Below are positions 59,888 through 64,000 of a DNA stretch of 64,000 nucleotides, piece after piece. The notes under the pieces are model-generated. The model saw only the letters and a list, made by a program, of their open reading frames with translations. It searched no databases and was not told the origin of the DNA. The stretch covers positions 37,748-101,747 of the forward strand of contig CAZLMG010000016.1 of assembly GCA_964560765.1 (NCBI GenBank). The letters run 5' to 3'. The DNA comes from CAZLMG01 sp964560765 (GTDB lineage Bacteria; Bdellovibrionota_B; Oligoflexia; Oligoflexales; CAZLMG01). Each line of letters opens with the position of its first letter. The first letter of the stretch is position 1. The position numbers and the translations under genes are program-made.

Positions 59888-61201
59888 TTACCCGAAATAA
59901 TGGAGCTGCTCGTCACCGATGTCTTTGATTTTCATGTCTTCTAGGCTGGTCGTAAGAGACTGACCTTGGTGATCGCCAAGCATCTCGTAGATCTCTTTGC
60001 CGAAAATCACCCGATCGCGCGCTCCATGCTTGGTCCGCAAATAACCACCCAGAGACTGCACGCGTCGCGCCCGCCCAGCGATCTCGCCGAATGCGGTTGC
60101 TTTACCCTGGCCAACGGGACCAAAAATGCCGACCACTGCCTGCCCCGCTGACAGACCCACATCGATCCCCCGAGGCACACCAAAATATCGCTCAAACGAT
60201 TCGCGATGCCGGCGCAAATCGTCACAAAAGTGGGCTACTCTCTCCACAATAGCCGGAGCGATGGCCGTAGATTCCGCAAAAAACACCATGAACAGCTCGT
60301 CCGCAATCCAATCCAAAAAGTAATTTCCATCCGGAAATCTCCCATCTGCGAGGTCCGACACCGCAGCGTAATAGTTACCCAGAATGACCCCAACCTCGGC
60401 CGGGGCCAGTTGCGTGGTAATCGCCTGAAAGCCACGCCAGTCGCTTGACAAGCAAACGCAGAATCGCTGCTCACTGGGGTAAATGCTCGACAACGGGGTG
60501 TTCGAATCGATACTGCGACGAATCAATTGCTTGGGCACATATCGTATTTTGTCACGAAAATCGGCAAGCAGGTGATAGCGTAAGTTTCGGTGGACTAAGA
60601 CTTGCAGCTGCGAGGCGAAAAATGCATTCACCGAGCCGACCCCAATCCACAACAGTGAATGATCTGCATCCCGCAACACAAAGGAATAGAGTGCCATCAA
60701 ATAGGCAAACACACCAAAGTGTACAAAGTTACGAAACGGCAAAAACCCAAGAAAAAGGGCGCTCTGCACCAGGATGTAACTGGCTGCCGCAAAGTAACTG
60801 GGAGTTTCGGGGTTCAAGGACGGCAGCAGCAAAAGCCAAAACGTTACATGGCATAGATTCAGAGCGGAAAGGTAGTACTTCACCGCGAAGTGCCGACGAA
60901 AGGGCAGCGCCATGAGCAGCAGCAACAACCAAACGATATGCGAGCTCAGAACTTTTTGAAAAACCGCGCTATCTGTTCCCAGCAAGAGACCCATGTAGGA
61001 TGGCGACAACAACGATAGCAAAAGCCCCCCGTACAGCATAAACATGGCGATGACATGTTCACGCTGACGGAGATGTTTGACGCAATAATCTCGTTCAAGC
61101 GCCGAGGTAAACGGCACCTCCCTCACAAGCATGAAGAGTTTCGCAAGCGCTCCGTGTTTGCCATTGCTGACACTTTGTGGTGATCGGGAAATCATCATCA
61201 A
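59888..61201 (-). CDS. Membrane class III nucleotide cyclase-like protein with altered active site
   Basis: 437 residues. Five to six membrane helices (about 50-190) precede a cyclase homology domain. The two metal aspartates are kept (SSDWRGFQ and WIADELFMVFF). Other positions differ: the purine-binding Lys of the K-x-x-G-D motif is replaced (FLDWIAD) and the conserved Asn of the VNxAAR motif is Gly in TAFGEIAGRARRVQSL, though the Arg is kept. Activity or substrate is therefore doubtful. TTG 61201 or ATG 61198 may start it. It overlaps the stop of the upstream cupin gene, showing coupling. Confidence 0.82.
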   Translation of the reverse strand: MMMISRSPQSVSNGKHGALAKLFMLVREVPFTSALERDYCVKHLRQREHVIAMFMLYGGLLLSLLSPSYMGLLLGTDSAVFQKVLSSHIVWLLLLLMALPFRRHFAVKYYLSALNLCHVTFWLLLLPSLNPETPSYFAAASYILVQSALFLGFLPFRNFVHFGVFAYLMALYSFVLRDADHSLLWIGVGSVNAFFASQLQVLVHRNLRYHLLADFRDKIRYVPKQLIRRSIDSNTPLSSIYPSEQRFCVCLSSDWRGFQAITTQLAPAEVGVILGNYYAAVSDLADGRFPDGNYFLDWIADELFMVFFAESTAIAPAIVERVAHFCDDLRRHRESFERYFGVPRGIDVGLSAGQAVVGIFGPVGQGKATAFGEIAGRARRVQSLGGYLRTKHGARDRVIFGKEIYEMLGDHQGQSLTTSLEDMKIKDIGDEQLHYFG

Positions 61202-61623
61202 CCGTATAGCGTGTGATCTTCGGCGGGATCATTTGAGACAATCAGCATCTCCGCATCTTCTACCGATTCGTTGACAATAACATGCAAGGTCTCAACGTGT
61301 GGGGGAAAGCCCAATGCCTGACCCGCCCGCATCTGTAGGCGCTGATCGCCGAGAAGGGCCACCACCGCACCTTTCAAAACATAGACGATCTCTTCCTTTT
61401 TTGTGTGACGATGGGGCGAAGACGAACGACGGCCTGGCGGCAAAACCTCACGATACATGCGGACACTTGACATTTGAAACGCGCTGGAAACATCCTGGGA
61501 AATCCCTAGCGCCTCTCCGGTTCTGGCGATCGTCATTTGCCGACTCGGCAGATTGGAAACTGTCACCGGCTGTACTGGCGCACACGCATTTTTCTCATAG
61601 CTCAAATCCAATCCGCCCTCCAT
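61198..61623 (-). CDS. Small cupin-domain protein
   Basis: 141 residues from the ATG at 61623 (GAGG five bases upstream; an in-frame TTG lies 39 bases further up). The cupin barrel has REVLPPGRRSSSPHRHTKKEEIVYVLKG and GQALGFPPHVETLHVIVNES; the metal residues His, His and Glu are in HRHTKKEE and a His in ETLHVI. Its stop overlaps the start of the cyclase-like gene. It is a distant paralogue of the divergent cupin at 61710, which suggests a local duplication. Confidence 0.82.
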   Translation of the reverse strand: MEGGLDLSYEKNACAPVQPVTVSNLPSRQMTIARTGEALGISQDVSSAFQMSSVRMYREVLPPGRRSSSPHRHTKKEEIVYVLKGAVVALLGDQRLQMRAGQALGFPPHVETLHVIVNESVEDAEMLIVSNDPAEDHTLYG

Positions 61624-61709
61624 TAGAACCTCAACCACAAAATGCTTCGCCAATGTTTTCAACTACGTTACTTTATCAGTCCGCGCACCTTACGACAAAG
61701 GCGTTGTTT

Positions 61710-62270
61710 ATGGAAAAGACCATCAAAGAAGTTTCGAGAACCAGTGCTGAGCTCAATGGAGAATTGCCGCGCCCAGAATGCATCAAGCACTACTCCGAAA
61801 TTCAAGAGCCAGACAATAGTTGTTACGCAACGAGCAACAGCAACGAGTTATTGAGTATTGGTTCACCATTCGGGCGTCACTTCGGCTTTCAGCGTCTGGC
61901 CATTCACCACGAACTCTTGCCGCCTGGACGCCGCACATCTTGGCCGCATGCCGAGAAAACGGAAGAGGAATTTGTCTATGTGATCGAAGGGAACCCAGAT
62001 GCCTGGATCGACGGGAACCTATTCCGCTTGAACCCGGGTGACGGAGTCGGATTTAAACCCGGAGCCGGAGTCGCACATACGTTCATCAATAACACCGACA
62101 CCGATGTGCGACTGATGGTAGTTGGCGACACCAATCGCACTGACAACAAATGCTTTTATCCACTCCACCCAGACCGCAATCGGCTGATCGGCGACTTTTG
62201 TTGGCATGACGCTCCGACTCGTGAGCTCGGCCCGCACGATGGTTTGCCGGACAGATTGCGAGGCAAATAG
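61710..62270 (+). CDS. Cupin-domain protein
   Basis: 186 residues from the ATG with AAAGG eight bases upstream; the frame is open further upstream but that part overlaps the opposite cupin gene and is not supported. The barrel has HHELLPPGRRTSWPHAEKTEEEFVYVIEG and NPGDGVGFKPGAGVAHTFIN. The metal His/Glu set is partly kept (PHAEKTEEE, AHTFIN). Related COG3837 proteins bind small metabolites. Its stop abuts the GTG of the paiB-like gene. Confidence 0.85.
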   Translation: MEKTIKEVSRTSAELNGELPRPECIKHYSEIQEPDNSCYATSNSNELLSIGSPFGRHFGFQRLAIHHELLPPGRRTSWPHAEKTEEEFVYVIEGNPDAWIDGNLFRLNPGDGVGFKPGAGVAHTFINNTDTDVRLMVVGDTNRTDNKCFYPLHPDRNRLIGDFCWHDAPTRELGPHDGLPDRLRGK

Positions 62271-62903
62271 GTGTATAATCCGCCTAAATTTCGCTCCAAC
62301 GACCTGAAAGCCGCAGCCGCACTTATGGACGAGTATCCCTTTGCGACCATGATCAGCGTGCACCATGGTGCCCCCGTCATTTCGCACTTACCCCTCACCG
62401 CAGATTTCCTGGATAGTCAGATTCAACTGTTCGGTCACATGGCTCGCGCTAACCCCCATGCACAAGTGCTGGCGCATGGTCGCGCTACGGCGATCTTTCA
62501 TGGAGCCCACACCTTCATCACGCCTAAGTGGTATCAGGAAGACGATGTTCCAACTTGGAACTACTCGGCGATCCATATCACGGGAGACGTAAAGACGATT
62601 GATTCATACGATGACATGCTCTCCGTATTGAATCGCTCCCGAGAGCATATGGAGCGAAGATGGCCTAGCGGCTGGGAACTAAGGATTCCAGATGACCTAG
62701 AAGGAAAGGCTCTGACGCGCAGCATCTTAGTCTTTCAAATGCGCGCAACTGATGTTCAATTTAAAAGAAAATTGAGCCAGAATCGCAGCGAATCTGACCG
62801 CCGCAGCGTCATCGAAGGCCTTGGCGCGCGCTCGGACGAGAATAGCGCTGCGGTTCGGCGCGACATGCAAGCAACTTTCCTAGAAGATGGCGATCAGAAG
62901 TAA
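62271..62903 (+). CDS. paiB: PaiB-like FMN-binding protein
   Basis: 210 residues, GTG start directly after the cupin stop, GAGG eight bases upstream. The family signature is clear: MYNPPKFRSNDLKAAAALMDEYPFATMI, HGAPVISHLPL, GHMARANPH, FHGAHTFITPKWY, and NYSAIHITG. Members are split-barrel flavin-binding proteins; B. subtilis PaiB is a negative regulator of sporulation and protease genes. Whether this one regulates transcription is unknown. Confidence 0.9.
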   Translation: MYNPPKFRSNDLKAAAALMDEYPFATMISVHHGAPVISHLPLTADFLDSQIQLFGHMARANPHAQVLAHGRATAIFHGAHTFITPKWYQEDDVPTWNYSAIHITGDVKTIDSYDDMLSVLNRSREHMERRWPSGWELRIPDDLEGKALTRSILVFQMRATDVQFKRKLSQNRSESDRRSVIEGLGARSDENSAAVRRDMQATFLEDGDQK

Positions 62904-62920
62904 AGACCAAGGGTAAAGCT

Positions 62921-63949
62921 ATGGGTCGCGCGATCGAGGATAGATTACAAAAACTTGCCGAAGCGGGGCTAGGCCTCGACTCAAATGACCTCCGCCTGGT
63001 GCCGCACAACCCACGCTGGCACCGCCTCTATTCGCAGGAAGCGCATATCTTGCTCGAACAACTGCGCATCGAGTCGTTGCGACTCTACCACTGCGGCAGC
63101 ACGGCAGTCCCTGATCTCGATGCGAAACCCATTCTAGATATTCTGGGATCTACCTCCAATATTGCAGAAATCGATCGACACACCCGCGACCTAGAGGCTC
63201 TTGGCTACGAGTACAAGGGAGAATATGGGATTCCTGGCCGACGGTATTGTATTTTGCAGGACCCCGGTCACCTCAGAAGCTACATTCACCTTCACCTGTT
63301 CCAGGCAGGTAGCCCGGAGATTACACGACATCTGCATTTTCGCAATCTCCTGTGCCAGTCATCTGCTGCTCGCACTCAATACCAAAACCATAAGCGACAG
63401 CTCGTGAACAGCACTGCTATCGATCGCAGTGGATATGCAGACGCAAAAAGCCATTGCATCAGAAGTCTTGTCGATGCCCTTGTTCCGCGTGACGAAGAGC
63501 GCAGCAAACTTGCCATCATTGGAGCTGCCCCAGGTCACCGGCAGACTCGCCGATTACTGGACGATGCGTTCGGACTGCAAGCTGACCAGATTGTCGACCT
63601 AGGCACGAAGAAAATTTTCGGCTACTCATATGCAGGAGGTGTTGATGATGATTTTGCAAGCATCATTCGCCAGGTTGTCCACGCTGATGTCCTGATCTTG
63701 GCAACTCCCGTCTATTGGTATTCCATGTCTGCTGTTCTGAAACAGTTTCTCGATCGATTTTCGGACTTACTGGGCGGCGAGTTAAGGATCCTTGGCCAGA
63801 GTTTGCGCGGGAAAGAACTTCGACTCGTCGCAACTGGCGCCGACTCGCGCTTGCCTCCCGGGTTTGAAATTCCTTTTTCAGCGACTGCAATTTATTTTGG
63901 AATGGACTACATGGGCGCAAGATACAAGTGTGTGGCCGCATCTGCCTAG
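62921..63949 (+). CDS. GrpB (UPF0157) domain fused to a flavodoxin-like NADPH-dependent FMN reductase
   Basis: 342 residues. The N-terminal half (about 20-185) is a GrpB/UPF0157 nucleotidyltransferase-like domain: RLVPHNPRWHRLYSQEAHIL, YHCGSTAVPDLDAKPILDIL and YIHLHLFQAGS. The C-terminal half (about 195-342) is flavodoxin-like: KLAIIGAAPGHRQTRRL at the FMN phosphate loop and ADVLILATPVYWYSMSAVLKQFLDR, the FMN-ring contact segment of reductases. Each domain is usually a separate protein. AAGGG precedes the ATG, 18 bases after the PaiB gene. No stop or frameshift separates the halves. Confidence 0.85.
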   Translation: MGRAIEDRLQKLAEAGLGLDSNDLRLVPHNPRWHRLYSQEAHILLEQLRIESLRLYHCGSTAVPDLDAKPILDILGSTSNIAEIDRHTRDLEALGYEYKGEYGIPGRRYCILQDPGHLRSYIHLHLFQAGSPEITRHLHFRNLLCQSSAARTQYQNHKRQLVNSTAIDRSGYADAKSHCIRSLVDALVPRDEERSKLAIIGAAPGHRQTRRLLDDAFGLQADQIVDLGTKKIFGYSYAGGVDDDFASIIRQVVHADVLILATPVYWYSMSAVLKQFLDRFSDLLGGELRILGQSLRGKELRLVATGADSRLPPGFEIPFSATAIYFGMDYMGARYKCVAASA

Positions 63950-64000
63950 GGCCTGTCCCTGTTTACTCGTCAGCTAAGCAGCCACTGCAACCAGTGTTCA

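Noticed and set aside
61299..61709. N-terminal extension of the second cupin
   Set aside because: It lies opposite the first cupin gene and has low-complexity sequence; the ATG at 61710 has a proper ribosome site.

Overview
The window looks like chromosomal DNA of a Gram-negative, delta-proteobacteria-like bacterium, most plausibly a Bdellovibrionota/Oligoflexia relative. The grounds are indirect: many exported TPR proteins and lipoproteins, an outer-membrane barrel/TPR cluster resembling the Glt (adventurous gliding) module of myxobacteria and Bdellovibrio, a tmRNA tag ending NDYALAA, a membrane HdrD-like Fe-S oxidoreductase, and an rpsB-tsf-pyrH-frr operon. No 16S rRNA gene is present, so the placement is an inference.

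Layout. 1-9.2 kb is housekeeping: the end of an RNA m5U methyltransferase, tryptophan 2,3-dioxygenase, dapC-like/dapD/ferredoxin, a minus-strand hypothetical-cpoB-like-tsaD-rsmA operon, and a DEAD-box helicase with a long RGG tail. 9.2-13.1 kb holds a CHASE2/SpoIIE phosphatase and a large unknown lipoprotein. 13.5-20.7 kb is a five-gene plus-strand envelope cluster (barrel, two exported TPR proteins, TPR lipoprotein, small exported protein). 20.7-28 kb has hutF, a minimal metzincin-like lipoprotein, two small envelope proteins, a two-gene exopolysaccharide operon and a divergent sigma54 activator without a receiver domain. 28-35 kb is frr/pyrH/tsf/rpsB, yceD, a double-GYF membrane protein, rpmF and fabD. 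35-48 kb has a paired M16 protease operon, the Fe-S oxidoreductase, a DUF4175-like operon with a serine-less alpha/beta hydrolase, a receiver protein, a globin, an RNase HI with a C-terminal hybrid-binding domain, and lemA-TPM-TPM.

48.1-50.1 kb is the variable part: the ssrA (tmRNA) gene followed by an ORF6N-domain gene, two strong palindromes and a decayed IS3-family element. 50.1-64 kb is accessory metabolism: Na/Pi transporter, katG, a pseudogene made of an AraC-type regulator joined to the end of a metallo-beta-lactamase-fold protein, a Coq4-like protein, GNAT, spermidine-synthase-like and TauE proteins, a divergent class III cyclase, two divergently transcribed cupin genes, PaiB, and a GrpB-flavodoxin fusion.

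No CRISPR array, tRNA gene, prophage or recognised defence island was seen. The most distinctive items are the Glt-like cluster, the two unusual domain fusions (rnhA and GrpB-flavodoxin), the nucleophile-less hydrolase, the cyclase with altered substrate residues, and the in-frame-stop AraC-MBL pseudogene beside katG. Where an upstream in-frame codon existed, starts were chosen by Shine-Dalgarno spacing, signal peptides and family length.
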